A stretch of 64,000 bases of DNA from Mucilaginibacter yixingensis (GCF_041080815.1 NZ_CP160205.1:4340001-4404000); one strand, 5' to 3'; positions 15,663 to 25,317 are shown, counted from the first letter of the stretch. The notes: generated by a model from the sequence alone, not told the origin. Program-made: numbers and translations.

Positions 15663-16478
15663 ATGTCTGTAAACAAAGAGATTAAGCGCGTTACTACCAA
15701 TACGCTGCAGGAAATGAAAAACAAGGGCGAGAAGATAGCCATGCTTACCGCTTATGACTATTCTATGGCTACCATTATTGATGATGCCGGCATCGACGTG
15801 CTGCTGGTGGGCGATTCTGCCTCTAATGTAATGGCCGGTCATGAAACCACGCTGCCCATCACGCTCGATCAGATGATCTATCATGCGTCATCGGTTGTAC
15901 GTGCTGCCAAACGGGCGTTGGTAATTGTAGATCTTCCATTCGGTTCATATCAGGGTAATTCTAAAGAAGCGCTCAACTCATCTATCCGCATCATGAAAGA
16001 ATCTGGTGCACACGGCATCAAGCTGGAGGGCGGTTTGGAGATTGCCGAATCGGTAAGCCGGATTCTGGCCGCAGGCATCCCGGTGATGGGTCACTTGGGT
16101 TTAACACCACAATCTATCTATAAGTTTGGCACTTACTCGGTTCGCGCTAAAGAAGAAGCCGAAGCACAAAAACTGCGTGATGATGCGTTGAAACTGCAAG
16201 AACTTGGTTGTTTCGGTGTAGTGCTTGAAAAAATTCCTGCTATGCTGGCCAAAGAGGTAAGCGATAGCCTGTATATCCCAACTATCGGCATTGGTGCCGG
16301 TCCGCATTGTGGTGGCCAGGTATTGGTGGTGCATGATATGCTGGGTATCAACAAAGGTTTCACCCCGCGCTTTCTGCGTCAATACGCTAACCTGTATGAG
16401 ATCATGGGCAACGCTGTAAAAGGCTATGTGAGCGACGTAAAATCGCATGATTTTCCAAATCATAAAGAGCAGTACTAA
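15663..16478 (+). CDS. panB: 3-methyl-2-oxobutanoate hydroxymethyltransferase
   Basis: First committed step of pantothenate (CoA) synthesis: adds a hydroxymethyl group to alpha-ketoisovalerate. It has 272 aa from the ATG at 15663 (MSVNKEIKRVTT). An in-frame ATG 41 codons upstream would run through repeat DNA and is rejected. Family signatures are LTAYDYSMA, LVGDSASNVMAGHETT, GIKLEGG, PVMGHLGLTPQS and HDMLGI near the C-terminus. A -7-like TACATTTG lies at 15634-15641, only 22 bp before the start. panC/panD are not adjacent. Confidence 0.95.
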   Translation: MSVNKEIKRVTTNTLQEMKNKGEKIAMLTAYDYSMATIIDDAGIDVLLVGDSASNVMAGHETTLPITLDQMIYHASSVVRAAKRALVIVDLPFGSYQGNSKEALNSSIRIMKESGAHGIKLEGGLEIAESVSRILAAGIPVMGHLGLTPQSIYKFGTYSVRAKEEAEAQKLRDDALKLQELGCFGVVLEKIPAMLAKEVSDSLYIPTIGIGAGPHCGGQVLVVHDMLGINKGFTPRFLRQYANLYEIMGNAVKGYVSDVKSHDFPNHKEQY

Positions 16479-16496
16479 GCTTAGCTAATGGCAAAC

Positions 16497-16585
16497 AGAT
16501 CATGGTTCATGGCGAAACCGTTTCCAGGCAAATGTGTTTTATAACCGGGCCTTCATTACTATGATTTATGAACCATCAACCATGA
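16497..16585. repeat. Inverted repeat with CATGGTTCATGG words
   Basis: ATCATGGTTCATGG on the left faces ATTTATGAACCATCAACCAT on the right, in the short gap between panB and the pseudouridine synthase. Confidence 0.55.
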
Positions 16586-16592
16586 ACTACAA

Positions 16593-17324
16593 ATGAATCC
16601 TAACGATATCACAGACAACGACGTCCTTTACGAAGACAACCACCTAATTGCCATCAACAAGCGCGCAGGCGACATTGTACAAGTTGATGAAACCGGCGAT
16701 GAGCCGCTTGACGAGAAGGTAAAAAGATACATTGCCCAAAAATATAACAAACCCAACGGCGCGTTTCTGGGCGTGGTGCATCGTTTGGACCGCCCCGTGA
16801 GCGGCGTGATCTTATTTGCCAAAACCAGTAAAGGTTTGGATAGGATGAACAAGCTGTTCAAAAACCGTGAGATCCGTAAAACTTACTATGCAGTGGTGCG
16901 CAATCGCCCTAATCCACCTTACGGTAACCTAGTGCACTGGCTGGTAAAAAATCCGCAGAAAAACGTTACCAAACCTTACGACCATGAAGTGCAGGGCAGC
17001 CTGCGTTCCGAGCTGCATTACCGTTTGGTTGGAGAGAAAAACGGCTATTTTCTGATCGAGGTAAACCCAATTACCGGCAGGCCGCACCAGATCAGGGTGC
17101 AATTATCAACTTTGGGCTGCCCTATTGTGGGCGATAACAAATACGGCTATCCGCGCGGCAGTCTGCGCAAAAGCATTAGCCTGCATGCCCGCCGCCTCCA
17201 ATTTATTCATCCCATTAAAAATGAACCGGTAGAAATTACCGCCCCCCTGCCTAAAGATGGTTTCTGGGAAAAGTTTGCCGAGCTGATGCCACCGCCAAGC
17301 GAGAGTGATATTATAGACCATTGA
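16593..17324 (+). CDS. RluA-family pseudouridine synthase
   Basis: Isomerises uridine to pseudouridine in rRNA or tRNA. It has 243 aa. The catalytic motif HRLDRPVSGVILFAKT places the nucleophile at Asp66, followed by YYAVVR and the GRPHQIRVQLSTLGCPIVGD block near 160-180. There is no N-terminal S4 domain, so it belongs to the short RluA/TruC-like group. The target site cannot be told from sequence. It follows panB by about 115 bp. Confidence 0.92.
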   Translation: MNPNDITDNDVLYEDNHLIAINKRAGDIVQVDETGDEPLDEKVKRYIAQKYNKPNGAFLGVVHRLDRPVSGVILFAKTSKGLDRMNKLFKNREIRKTYYAVVRNRPNPPYGNLVHWLVKNPQKNVTKPYDHEVQGSLRSELHYRLVGEKNGYFLIEVNPITGRPHQIRVQLSTLGCPIVGDNKYGYPRGSLRKSISLHARRLQFIHPIKNEPVEITAPLPKDGFWEKFAELMPPPSESDIIDH

Positions 17325-17372
17325 TTTAAGTGCGGCAAATCGCTACTTTAGTGATAACCAAACTTAAAGCCG

Positions 17373-18032
17373 ATGTCACCAGAGTTACTTACTTTTCAAA
17401 AATTTAATGACCGCCAATTAGCGCAAGACATGGCCGACGTGTTGGCTGATGGCGGCATTGAATATCTTTTAGAAAAATCTCCTGTTACCTTTGATCCTGC
17501 TTTCCGCTCACGCACTGAGGCATCTGATGAGTTTTTACTCAAAATTGCCGGAACCGATTTTGAGAAGGCTACCGGCATTGTTAATGACTATGAAAAACAG
17601 TTTGTTAACGACGCCCCTACAGACCATTACCTGTTTAGCTTTACCAATGACGAATTATTGGATCTTGTAGCTAAACGCGACGAATGGAGCTCCTTTGACT
17701 ATGAACTAGCAAGAAAAATCCTGGCTGACCGGGGCGTTGTCATTACCGAACACCAGGATACCGAGTTTCAGGAAAAACGTATAGAAGAACTGAAACAACA
17801 TGCAGAAATACCCGGCTGGCATATGGCGGTTGGTTATTTACTTGCTTGCCTGGGTGGCGCATTCGGGCTAATTTTTGGACTTTACATCATATCTTCAAAA
17901 ACAACGCTCCCTAATGGCGAGGTGTTTTATCAGTACAACGACAAAGACCGTCAACACGGACGCATAATGATAGGCATAGCTATAGTGGTCATCATCATAC
18001 TCATCACTCAAAAAGCTATTCAACCATATTAA
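17373..18032 (+). CDS. Membrane protein with DUF2007-like N-terminal domain
   Basis: 219 aa. The N-terminus (about 5-75), with FQKFNDRQLAQDMADVLADG and IVNDYEK, looks like the small DUF2007 'putative signal transducing' domain. A helical linker follows, then two membrane helices (about 148-170 and 196-214) near the C-terminus with a short Asp/Lys/Arg-rich loop between them. No enzyme motif seen. Function unknown. Confidence 0.7.
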   Translation: MSPELLTFQKFNDRQLAQDMADVLADGGIEYLLEKSPVTFDPAFRSRTEASDEFLLKIAGTDFEKATGIVNDYEKQFVNDAPTDHYLFSFTNDELLDLVAKRDEWSSFDYELARKILADRGVVITEHQDTEFQEKRIEELKQHAEIPGWHMAVGYLLACLGGAFGLIFGLYIISSKTTLPNGEVFYQYNDKDRQHGRIMIGIAIVVIIILITQKAIQPY

Positions 18033-18071
18033 ACCTTACATACCATAAACAATTAACAGGTACGGTTTTTA

Positions 18072-18079
18072 TACGTTTG
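18072..18079 (+). promoter_or_regulatory. -7 box next to the GNAT start codon
   Basis: TACGTTTG ends 5 nt before the ATG at 18085. If used, the transcript would begin at or within a few bases of the start codon. No convincing -33 TTG was found. Confidence 0.4.
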
Positions 18080-18084
18080 CGCCC

Positions 18085-18759
18085 ATGCAACACGTATTAG
18101 ATAATCCGGTATGGAACGCCCTGATTTCCGGAGACGCGGCCCTGGGTACCGGCACCAATGAGGCGCGGTTTTACGACCGCCAGGTATCGCCCTTTGCCGG
18201 GTTAAACGAGTATACCGATCAAAACTTCGAAGCCCTTTACCGTATCATGCCAGAGGGTGTTGCAGCTTTTATGACGCCAGTGCCCGTTACAATTCCATCA
18301 TGCTGGGAGCCGGTTATTAGTGTTGCCGGCTATCAATTTGTGTTTGATACCGCTATAAAACCGGCGCCATCAACTATCAACCTTATACCACTGACAGACG
18401 AGCATGTACCGCAGATGCTGGAACTGACCCAACTTACCAAACCTGGACCGTTTGATGTGCACACCAACCGCTTTGGCCAATACTATGGCGTTTTTGATGG
18501 TGATAAACTGGTAGCCATGACCGGTCAGCGCATGCATGTTTTTAATTACTCAGAGATCAGTGCCGTGTGTACCCATCCGGACTACCTGGGCCGCGGCTAT
18601 GCGCGTGAATTATTGCTACACCAAATACACCTGATTACAGCAGAGAATAAAGTTCCATTTCTGCATGTAAGGGGCGATAATGAGCGGGCCATTGAAATCT
18701 ACAAATCATTAGGATTTTCAATCCGCAGCGAGGCTTATTTCACTTTCGTGAAGAAATAA
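18085..18759 (+). CDS. GNAT-family N-acetyltransferase
   Basis: 224 aa. The C-terminal half carries the acetyl-CoA-binding GNAT core: VCTHPDYLGRGYARELL (Q/RxxGxG/A type) near residues 152-168, then FLHVRGDNERAIEIYKSLGF near 192-211. This resembles the FR47-like subgroup. The N-terminal half is less conserved and may set substrate specificity. Acceptor unknown. Confidence 0.88.
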   Translation: MQHVLDNPVWNALISGDAALGTGTNEARFYDRQVSPFAGLNEYTDQNFEALYRIMPEGVAAFMTPVPVTIPSCWEPVISVAGYQFVFDTAIKPAPSTINLIPLTDEHVPQMLELTQLTKPGPFDVHTNRFGQYYGVFDGDKLVAMTGQRMHVFNYSEISAVCTHPDYLGRGYARELLLHQIHLITAENKVPFLHVRGDNERAIEIYKSLGFSIRSEAYFTFVKK

Positions 18760-18892
18760 TGAACGTATCGACACTGGCACAGACCACTGTAAACCAATTA
18801 AATATTTATTTGTTTTTCATTTTTGGTGACCCAAGTGTAGCGAACCCCACGTTTGCTGCGTAAGGGTTAAAAATTCATTTATTCACTGGGAT

Positions 18893-19612
18893 ATGAAAAA
18901 CATAAAGTCTACACAAGGAAAAGCCGGGATAGCCGGGCTTTTATGTTTGCTGGCATTAACCTTTGCCGGCTGCTTAAAACACAATAACGACGATTATTAC
19001 GCCACACCGCAGCCAGCCGCACTGGTATCTGTACTAAACACAGCGCCATCAACGGGCCCGGTTGATTTTGTAATGGAGCCCAACAGGGTAAATATCAATC
19101 CTATTCAGTATGGCGATGGATTGGATTATTTTGCCTGCTATATTGGCAAACGCACATTTGATTTCTACGCGGCAGGTACACAAACCCTGTTAAAGAGCGA
19201 TACCCTCACCCTGCGCAATCAACATTATTACTCGTTTTACCTGGTGGGCACCACTACCAAAGAGATCTTGAAGCTGGATGATACGGTAAAAAGACCGGCA
19301 TCGGGCCAGGCAGGCATCAGGCTGGTAAATGTTAGTCCGGACGCTGGCGCTGTTGATCTGGCTATTCAGGGCGGCGCGGTGCTGGCTACCAATAAAGGCT
19401 ACAAAGGCTCATCTGCATTTGTATCTGTAGCGGGCGATAAAACTTACACCATTGAAATACGTAAAACCGGCACCACAACCGTGCTGGCTACCTTGAGCAG
19501 TGCCAACATCCACAGCGATTCTATTTATACTGTTTGGCTGCAAGGCTTATCTGCCTCAACGGACGACAATAAGCTGAAGTGCGGCTTTCAACAGAACGTT
19601 TATTGGTATTAA
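18893..19612 (+). CDS. DUF4397-like lipoprotein
   Basis: 239 aa. A lipoprotein signal peptide ends in LTFAGC (Cys at residue 27), so the protein is predicted to be lipid-anchored in the cell envelope. The rest is beta-rich with two similar repeats (ALVSVLNTAPSTGPVDFVME and GIRLVNVSPDAGAVDLAIQG), the hallmark of DUF4397 proteins. No catalytic motif; role unknown. It ends in a clear terminator. Confidence 0.82.
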   Translation: MKNIKSTQGKAGIAGLLCLLALTFAGCLKHNNDDYYATPQPAALVSVLNTAPSTGPVDFVMEPNRVNINPIQYGDGLDYFACYIGKRTFDFYAAGTQTLLKSDTLTLRNQHYYSFYLVGTTTKEILKLDDTVKRPASGQAGIRLVNVSPDAGAVDLAIQGGAVLATNKGYKGSSAFVSVAGDKTYTIEIRKTGTTTVLATLSSANIHSDSIYTVWLQGLSASTDDNKLKCGFQQNVYWY

Positions 19613-19631
19613 CGCACCTAAACCATATTAT

Positions 19632-19667
19632 AAAAAGCCTGCAAATTAGCTTTCTGCAGGCTTTTTT
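19632..19667 (+). terminator. Terminator after the DUF4397 lipoprotein gene
   Basis: Stem AAAAAGCCTGCA / TGCAGGCTTTTT with an 11-nt loop and a T-run on the plus strand. Confidence 0.88.
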
Positions 19668-19743
19668 GTTTGTTATACACAAATCTCCAAACCTGGTTAC
19701 CAAAACATTAAGCTGCTTTTAGGGTTGATTTTCAGAGTGAGGG

Positions 19744-21126
19744 ATGATTAAAGCTGATCATCCCCTACCGGCATTTACCATAAAAAGCATTGTGTTGACT
19801 ATCTATCCGTATAAAAACATTCGTTCATTAAAAACGCTGTTTACCGTTCTGTTGGGTTGCATTTGTTATTGCAGCTATGCACAGACAGGCGCGCCCACAG
19901 ACTCACTCAAGGCAGATTCGCTGCGCAAGAAAAATCAATCCGCTAAGCTGCCGACGGAAAACCTAAGCCGGCAATATGATATAGGCAATCTGCTCAGCGA
20001 CATTTTTCATCCTAACAAAACTGACAGCGTTCACAAATCATCAGGCATCACCGTGGTGCCCAATGTGGCAGCCAATCCAACCATCGGCGCACAAATTGGC
20101 ATCAAGGCTGTAGCAGGGAAAAAATTAGGGACTGATCCTAATACGCTTATGTCGGTCGCGGCAACCTCGGCATCCATTACTACCAAGGGCATCATCTATT
20201 TTTACATCAACCACAACGTTTTCACCCCCGGTAACAAATGGAACTTTCAGGGCAACCTGGTAGCCGCACGCACCGTTACGCCCGATTTTGGCTTTGGCAT
20301 TGGCGAAGGCAAAGCCACCGGCAACGCGCCCGAAAGTGTACTGGCCAATCCGGCACATAAAGTATACCCCATACACTCGCAGTATTACAACTTCCGCGAG
20401 AAGGTTTATAAGGAAGTGGAGAAAAACCTGTTTATCGGCGCAGGCCTCTCGTTTGATATCCGGCGAAATATTCAGAATAAAGACACCGCCAATAATGCCA
20501 CGCCATCCAGCGTTTATAATAACCGTTTCGGCTTTCCGCAAGATCATTATGCGGCAAACGGTTTCCTGTTTAACGTGCAGTATACCACCCGCGATAATCA
20601 GAACCGGGCCTACAAGGGCATATATTTTGACGCGGGCATCCGCGTTAACCAAACGTGGATAGGGAGCACCAAAAACGCCACTCAGCTAACATCAGACTTT
20701 AGGAAATACTTTAGCCTGTCGGCAGAAAACCCCGAAACCGTGCTGGCCTTCTGGAATTGGGGATCTTACCTGGTTAATGGTGCAGTGCCGTACCTCGAAT
20801 TGCCCGGCACCGGCAGAGACGGCGCCTTTAAAAGCGGGCGCGGCTATACCGCTCAATATTTTAAAGGTACACAGTTTAATGATACCGAGCTGGAATTGCG
20901 TTTCCCTATCCTTAAAAACAAATTCATCAGCGGAGTGGTGTTTGGCAGCATGCAAACGGCTAATGATTTGCAGGGTGCCAAGTTGTTCCAAACCTTCCAA
21001 CCCGGTGGTGGTGCAGGCTTGCGTGTATTGTTTAATAAAGCTACGCGCACCAACTTGGCGTTGGATTATGCTTTTGGCAAATTTGGCAACAAAGGCTTCT
21101 TTTTTAATTTGAATGAGGCGTTTTAA
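19744..21126 (+). CDS. Outer-membrane beta-barrel protein (BamA/TamA-like barrel)
   Basis: 460 aa. The N-terminal leader is long; the hydrophobic stretch LKTLFTVLLGCICYCSYAQ suggests cleavage after residue 46. The true start may therefore be internal, but no second Met is available. The rest alternates polar and hydrophobic residues and ends with Phe in a beta-strand (FGNKGFFFNLNEAF), typical of outer-membrane barrels. GIKAVAGKKLG and GRGYTAQYFKGTQFNDTELE recall the surface-antigen barrel family. No POTRA domain, so it is a stand-alone barrel. Confidence 0.65.
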   Translation: MIKADHPLPAFTIKSIVLTIYPYKNIRSLKTLFTVLLGCICYCSYAQTGAPTDSLKADSLRKKNQSAKLPTENLSRQYDIGNLLSDIFHPNKTDSVHKSSGITVVPNVAANPTIGAQIGIKAVAGKKLGTDPNTLMSVAATSASITTKGIIYFYINHNVFTPGNKWNFQGNLVAARTVTPDFGFGIGEGKATGNAPESVLANPAHKVYPIHSQYYNFREKVYKEVEKNLFIGAGLSFDIRRNIQNKDTANNATPSSVYNNRFGFPQDHYAANGFLFNVQYTTRDNQNRAYKGIYFDAGIRVNQTWIGSTKNATQLTSDFRKYFSLSAENPETVLAFWNWGSYLVNGAVPYLELPGTGRDGAFKSGRGYTAQYFKGTQFNDTELELRFPILKNKFISGVVFGSMQTANDLQGAKLFQTFQPGGGAGLRVLFNKATRTNLALDYAFGKFGNKGFFFNLNEAF

Positions 21127-21149
21127 AGAACGCCACTCCTCTACCACCA

Positions 21150-21246
21150 CGTCATTGCGAGGAGCGAAGCAATCTCTGTACTTGCAAATTAACCATGCAT
21201 GTCCGATTGTCCTGCGTAGAGATTGCTTCGTTCCTCGCAATGACGT
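21150..21246. repeat. Inverted repeat, GTCATTGCGAGG family
   Basis: Arms CGTCATTGCGAGGAGCGAAG with CAATCTCTG on the left, and AGAGATTGC plus TTCGTTCCTCGCAATGACG on the right. About 97 bp in total. Relatives are at 38562-38774 and 47858-47942. Confidence 0.8.
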
Positions 21247-21265
21247 AAGGATAAGTATTTCCGAA

Positions 21266-21300
21266 ACAAAAAATCCCCGGCAACCTTCGTTACCGGGGAT
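21266..21300 (-). terminator. Terminator of the GH28 gene
   Basis: Stem ATCCCCGG / CCGGGGAT with a 12-nt loop, followed by TTTTTTG on the minus strand, 25 bp after the stop. Confidence 0.85.
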
Positions 21301-21325
21301 CAAATATCATCTCCTCAACCCTTGT

Positions 21326-22666
21326 TTACTTTTTAAACTCCGGTGTTGGAACGTTTGTGGCTGGCGCCTGCATCGGCTGACCGTTCACCGTTACATTTTC
21401 AAATTTCAGGGTTTGAATATTACCTACGCGCATGTCTGTTTTAGCCAGCGTAACATTGCTATCTTTCAGGGTGATATCGCCAAAAGTAGTCAATGAGTGG
21501 CCGACGATCATGCCTAATCCGCCACCGCTGCCTTTTACGTTTGATACGGTAACATTGCGAATAACCGACTTTGGCGGCTCTTGTCCTTTCAGGTCAAAGT
21601 ATTGCAGCCATGGCGATATGTTAAAGATCTGCGCGCCATCTTTCAGCGTAATATCGCTAATGCTGATGTTTTCATACTGTTGAGGGGTATCCGGACGCAG
21701 CTTCAAGCGACATACCGTGCGACTGGTTGTGCAGCGTTCAATCTTCACATTGCGCACAATGGTAGCTTCGCTGCCGCAGGTCATTACACCGCCACCGGCT
21801 TCAAACACACAATCATGAATGTAAATACGCTCTACCGGTGGGCTATCTTTATCCTGCATTGCCATCGGGCCTTTTGAGCCTTTTAAGGCGATGTCATCAT
21901 CCCCAACAGAGAAATAACAGTTGCTGATGGTCAGATCCTGCGAGCTGTCCACATCTATACCATCTGAGCTTGGCGCGTGGTTGTCTGGCACCTTGCCATC
22001 TGGCGCAACAAAACGGCAGTTATTTACTGTTACATTCTGGCACTTGTAAATGTGCAGGTTCCAGAAACCAGAGTTAGTGTAATCTATACCGTCTATTTTT
22101 ACGTCTTTGCAGTTTTGCAAAAAAGTTAAACGAGGGCGCTCCACACTCAGGTTAGTAGTTTTTGGATCGGCCTGACGACGGCTGTAGAACAACAGCCAGA
22201 ACGGCTTACCGCTACCATCCAGCGTACCTTTACCGGTAATGCGTACATGCTGCAAACCGTCGGCATTGATCAGCGCCGAGCGCCATGGCTCAAAGTGCCC
22301 TTCAATGCGGGTCATACCTTTTGGATAATCATTAATATCGGGAGAGCCTTTCAGTACAGAGCCTTCCTGGAACTCCAGGTTTACGCCTTGTTTCAGAAAG
22401 ATAGACCCGGTAACAAACACCCCTTTAGGAATAACAAGGGTAGCGCCGCCTTCTTTGGCGCTCTTATCAATCAGGCGTTGTATGGCTTCGGTGTTCTTGG
22501 TAACGCCATCGCCCACAGCACCATGATCGGCAATATTGTAACGTTTCTCGGCCACAGCCGTAGCAGCGGCTTTAGGCTGATGAGGCTTGCTGTTTACACT
22601 GGCCATTGCCCCTGTTGCCAGGCATGACGATAGCAGCAGCAACGCAAGCGATAGATTTTTTTTCAT
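21326..22666 (-). CDS. Glycoside hydrolase family 28 (polygalacturonase-like)
   Basis: Secreted inverting hydrolase of pectin-type polymers. 446 aa from the ATG at 22666, which opens a signal peptide (MKKNLSLALLLLSSCLATGAM); an in-frame ATG 14 codons upstream is less likely. The right-handed beta-helix family signature is visible: SSDGIDVDSS, VGDDDIALKG with the catalytic Asp pair, and RLKLRP near the C-terminus. The usual His-Gly motif is replaced by MTCGSEA. Exact polymer not predictable. No SusCD pair is directly adjacent; one lies about 8 kb away. Confidence 0.88.
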   Translation of the reverse strand: MKKNLSLALLLLSSCLATGAMASVNSKPHQPKAAATAVAEKRYNIADHGAVGDGVTKNTEAIQRLIDKSAKEGGATLVIPKGVFVTGSIFLKQGVNLEFQEGSVLKGSPDINDYPKGMTRIEGHFEPWRSALINADGLQHVRITGKGTLDGSGKPFWLLFYSRRQADPKTTNLSVERPRLTFLQNCKDVKIDGIDYTNSGFWNLHIYKCQNVTVNNCRFVAPDGKVPDNHAPSSDGIDVDSSQDLTISNCYFSVGDDDIALKGSKGPMAMQDKDSPPVERIYIHDCVFEAGGGVMTCGSEATIVRNVKIERCTTSRTVCRLKLRPDTPQQYENISISDITLKDGAQIFNISPWLQYFDLKGQEPPKSVIRNVTVSNVKGSGGGLGMIVGHSLTTFGDITLKDSNVTLAKTDMRVGNIQTLKFENVTVNGQPMQAPATNVPTPEFKK

Positions 22667-23020
22667 GCAAAAAAAGGAATTAACTGGTTTATACTCGCTA
22701 ACATACAAAACATTTCAAATGCAACTCACCTGTGGTATCCTGTGTGGGTTGCCTTGTTTTGTTAAACTATATACGGGTCGCAGGGTTTAATTTTGAGCTT
22801 GTATTGGGGCATCAGCGGGGTTGATCTGGGCGTGCGTTTTCGCCCGATTTATAGCGGAGAATGGTAAAATATAGCGGAAGCTTAAGCTCGAAACCGAACA
22901 TGGAATCTGTCTCGATAAATTGATCAAAAGCTGTTGAAGTAGTAGAGGTTTGGGGAGTCGCTAGCAACCAACAGTAATAAAATAGTTACTTAGTTTGATT
23001 ATGGTTTTCCGAATAAAGTA

Positions 23021-23158
23021 TCATTGCCGTTGACTTCAGTCGACGGATTACGGGGCGGACAAAATATGGCTTTAGCCCAATAATTATTTATGCTCAGTTT
23101 TGGCTAAAGCCGTCTTGGCATCTTTAACAGCCGTCCCATAAATGAGACGGCAATGAAT
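23021..23158. repeat. Three-hairpin repeat element
   Basis: In the 22667-23186 gap, which has no gene. Terminal words TCATTGCCGT and ACGGCAATGAAT are complementary. Inside are three hairpins: CCGTTGACTTCAGTCGACGG, a long GGCTTTAGCCCAA...TTTTGGCTAAAGCC, and CCGTCCCATAAATGAGACGG. The layout resembles the palindromic REP-type elements mobilised by RAYT transposases; no transposase is nearby. Confidence 0.65.
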
Positions 23159-23186
23159 CATAAGGATTAAACAGCTACACCTTAAG

Positions 23187-24728
23187 TTAACTTATCCTCT
23201 CCGTTGCCACATGGTAACCGGGGTCTTCCATAATATTCACATCAATCACCTCATCGGCATTTTTTAATAGCTGACGGCAGTCTGCACTCAGGTGGCGCAG
23301 GTGCAGCTTTTTACCAGCCTTGTGGTAGCGTTCGGTTAGTTTATTCAGGGCTTCAATGGCCGACATATCGGCCACGCGGCTTTCTTTAAAATCGATGATC
23401 ACTTCTTCAGGATCTCCGTTAACATCAAACTTCTCGTTAAATGCGGTAACAGAACCAAAAAACAGCGGACCGTAAATCTCGTAATGTTTCACCCCGCCAT
23501 CATCCAGGTATTTACGCGCACGGATGCGTTTGGCACTCTCCCACGCAAATACCAACGCAGAGATAACCACACCAATCAACACCGCCAGTGCCAGGTTATG
23601 CAGCCAGATGGTAATCAGCGCAACCAGCATGCCCACAAACACATCCTGCTTTGGCATTTTATTGATAATGCGCAGGCTCACCCACTCAAATGTACCAATG
23701 GCCACCATAATCATTACCCCCGTCAGCGCAGCCATAGGCACACGCTCAATAATAGGCGCACCGAACAGGATGATACTCAAAATAGTGAGCGACGCAATGA
23801 TGCCCGCCAGCCTGGCCCGGGCTCCGGCCGAAAGGTTAACCATGGTTTGCGCAATCATAGGGCAGCCGCCCATACCGAAGAAGAATCCGTTTAAAATATT
23901 GGCCGTGCCTTGTGCCACACACTCGCGGTTGCTATTGCCGCGGGTGGCGGTCATCTCGTCAACCAAACTCAGTGTAAGTAGGCCTTCTGTTAGACCCACA
24001 CCGGCCATAATGAGTGAGTAAGGGAAGACCACCTTTAATGTATCTAACGTAAACGGCACCGAGGGGATATGAAACGGAGGGAACCCACCGCTCACGGCAG
24101 CGATATCTTTCACCGTTTTGGCATGGATACCGAAGCACAACACCAGCACAAATACCACAATAATAGCTACCAATGATGGCGGAACAGCCTTGGTAATGCG
24201 CGGAAGAATAAGGATAATAGCAATAGTCAGCGCTACCAACCCGCCCATAATATATAGTGGCGTACCACTCAGCCAAACTTCGTGGCCGTTAACTACAGTT
24301 TTAAACTGCTGTAGTTGCGCCATAAAGATGATAACAGCCAGGCCGTTCACAAAGCCGTACATTACCGGCTGTGGCACCAGTCTGATGAATTTGCCTAATT
24401 TAAACACGCCAATAGCAATCTGCACCACACCGGCCAGTGCCACGGCTGCAAACACGTAATCAAGGCCGTGCGATTTCATGAGGGCAATGAGCACCACTAC
24501 CGTAGCACCGGCTCCGCCCGAAACCAACCCTGGCCTGCCGCCCAATATAGAAGTAACCAAACCCATAATAAAAGCCGCATACAAACCTACCAGCGGCGGA
24601 AAGCCGGCCAGTATGGCAAAAGAAAGCGACTCGGGCATCATGGTCATGGCTACGGTTAAACCGGCCAGCACCTCGTTTTTATAGTTTACCTTTTGAGAAA
24701 AATCAAACAGGCGAAGAAAACTCGTCAT
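23187..24728 (-). CDS. SulP-family anion permease with STAS domain
   Basis: 513 aa. N-terminal membrane domain with about 10-12 helices and SulP signatures: GLTVAMTMMPESLSFAILAG, GLYAAF, and GFFFGMGGCPMIAQTMVN. The C-terminal cytosolic STAS domain (about 425-505) includes EEVIIDFKESRVADMSAIEAL. Transports sulfate, bicarbonate or another anion; the substrate cannot be told. No sulfate-assimilation or carbonic anhydrase gene is beside it. A -7-like TATTTTTG lies about 20 bp upstream of the start. Confidence 0.93.
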   Translation of the reverse strand: MTSFLRLFDFSQKVNYKNEVLAGLTVAMTMMPESLSFAILAGFPPLVGLYAAFIMGLVTSILGGRPGLVSGGAGATVVVLIALMKSHGLDYVFAAVALAGVVQIAIGVFKLGKFIRLVPQPVMYGFVNGLAVIIFMAQLQQFKTVVNGHEVWLSGTPLYIMGGLVALTIAIILILPRITKAVPPSLVAIIVVFVLVLCFGIHAKTVKDIAAVSGGFPPFHIPSVPFTLDTLKVVFPYSLIMAGVGLTEGLLTLSLVDEMTATRGNSNRECVAQGTANILNGFFFGMGGCPMIAQTMVNLSAGARARLAGIIASLTILSIILFGAPIIERVPMAALTGVMIMVAIGTFEWVSLRIINKMPKQDVFVGMLVALITIWLHNLALAVLIGVVISALVFAWESAKRIRARKYLDDGGVKHYEIYGPLFFGSVTAFNEKFDVNGDPEEVIIDFKESRVADMSAIEALNKLTERYHKAGKKLHLRHLSADCRQLLKNADEVIDVNIMEDPGYHVATERIS

Positions 24729-24817
24729 ACTTACAGTTAATAGGTTGCAAAAATAGGAATGCAGGCTTAGAGATGAAGATTAAAAATAAGTATCTTCAAA
24801 ACCACATTATTAATTAG

Positions 24818-25309
24818 ATGGCCTTCCCTTTCACAGTCAGATATAAAAGAAAGTTGCGTGGTGCTATTACGCCAGACAACCAGACGATGGCTTTACAGTA
24901 TATTAAAACCCGACTGGTAGAAGACTTGGCCGACAACATCGTTATAGAAGAAGCAGGAGTTAGCTACAAAGGCTCTACTTCCCAGTGGCGGCATGCGCCA
25001 CTGGCAGGGGTAGACAGTGGCCGATTTAGCTTAGCAGAGATTAATGATCAATGGTACTTGATCTATCAGATCAAAATGCATAGATTTTTTATCATGCTAG
25101 GTGCTATGTCTGCAGTTATGAGTATCTCTTCCCAAGAGTGGCGAATGGCTCCTTTAGTGCTTTTGTGTCCAGGCAGCGTTATATGGCTTTTCACAATCAT
25201 TGGCCATGAAGATGTACCTTCACGAATTGCCATTGGACTAAGCAATCTGTTATTTGGAGAAGAAATAAAAAGTGAGGCTGACAAGGAAAAATTAAAAAGC
25301 TGGTTCTAA
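24818..25309 (+). CDS. Hypothetical membrane protein
   Basis: 163 aa. The polar N-terminal half (1-85) is followed by two membrane helices (about 88-105 and 110-130) and a charged C-terminus. It resembles the YcxB-type layout (short cytosolic beta-rich domain next to a helix pair), but I do not recognise the family with certainty. It converges on the next small gene, with 8 bp between the stop codons. Confidence 0.6.
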   Translation: MAFPFTVRYKRKLRGAITPDNQTMALQYIKTRLVEDLADNIVIEEAGVSYKGSTSQWRHAPLAGVDSGRFSLAEINDQWYLIYQIKMHRFFIMLGAMSAVMSISSQEWRMAPLVLLCPGSVIWLFTIIGHEDVPSRIAIGLSNLLFGEEIKSEADKEKLKSWF

Positions 25310-25317
25310 ATCTTATT

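Noticed and set aside
20125..21303. Two long minus-strand ORFs (175 and 203 codons)
   Set aside because: Antisense to the beta-barrel gene; compositionally shadow frames.
23021..23158. Considered as a CRISPR or a small RNA gene
   Set aside because: No repeat-spacer periodicity; hairpins lie within a palindromic element, which fits REP-type repeats better.
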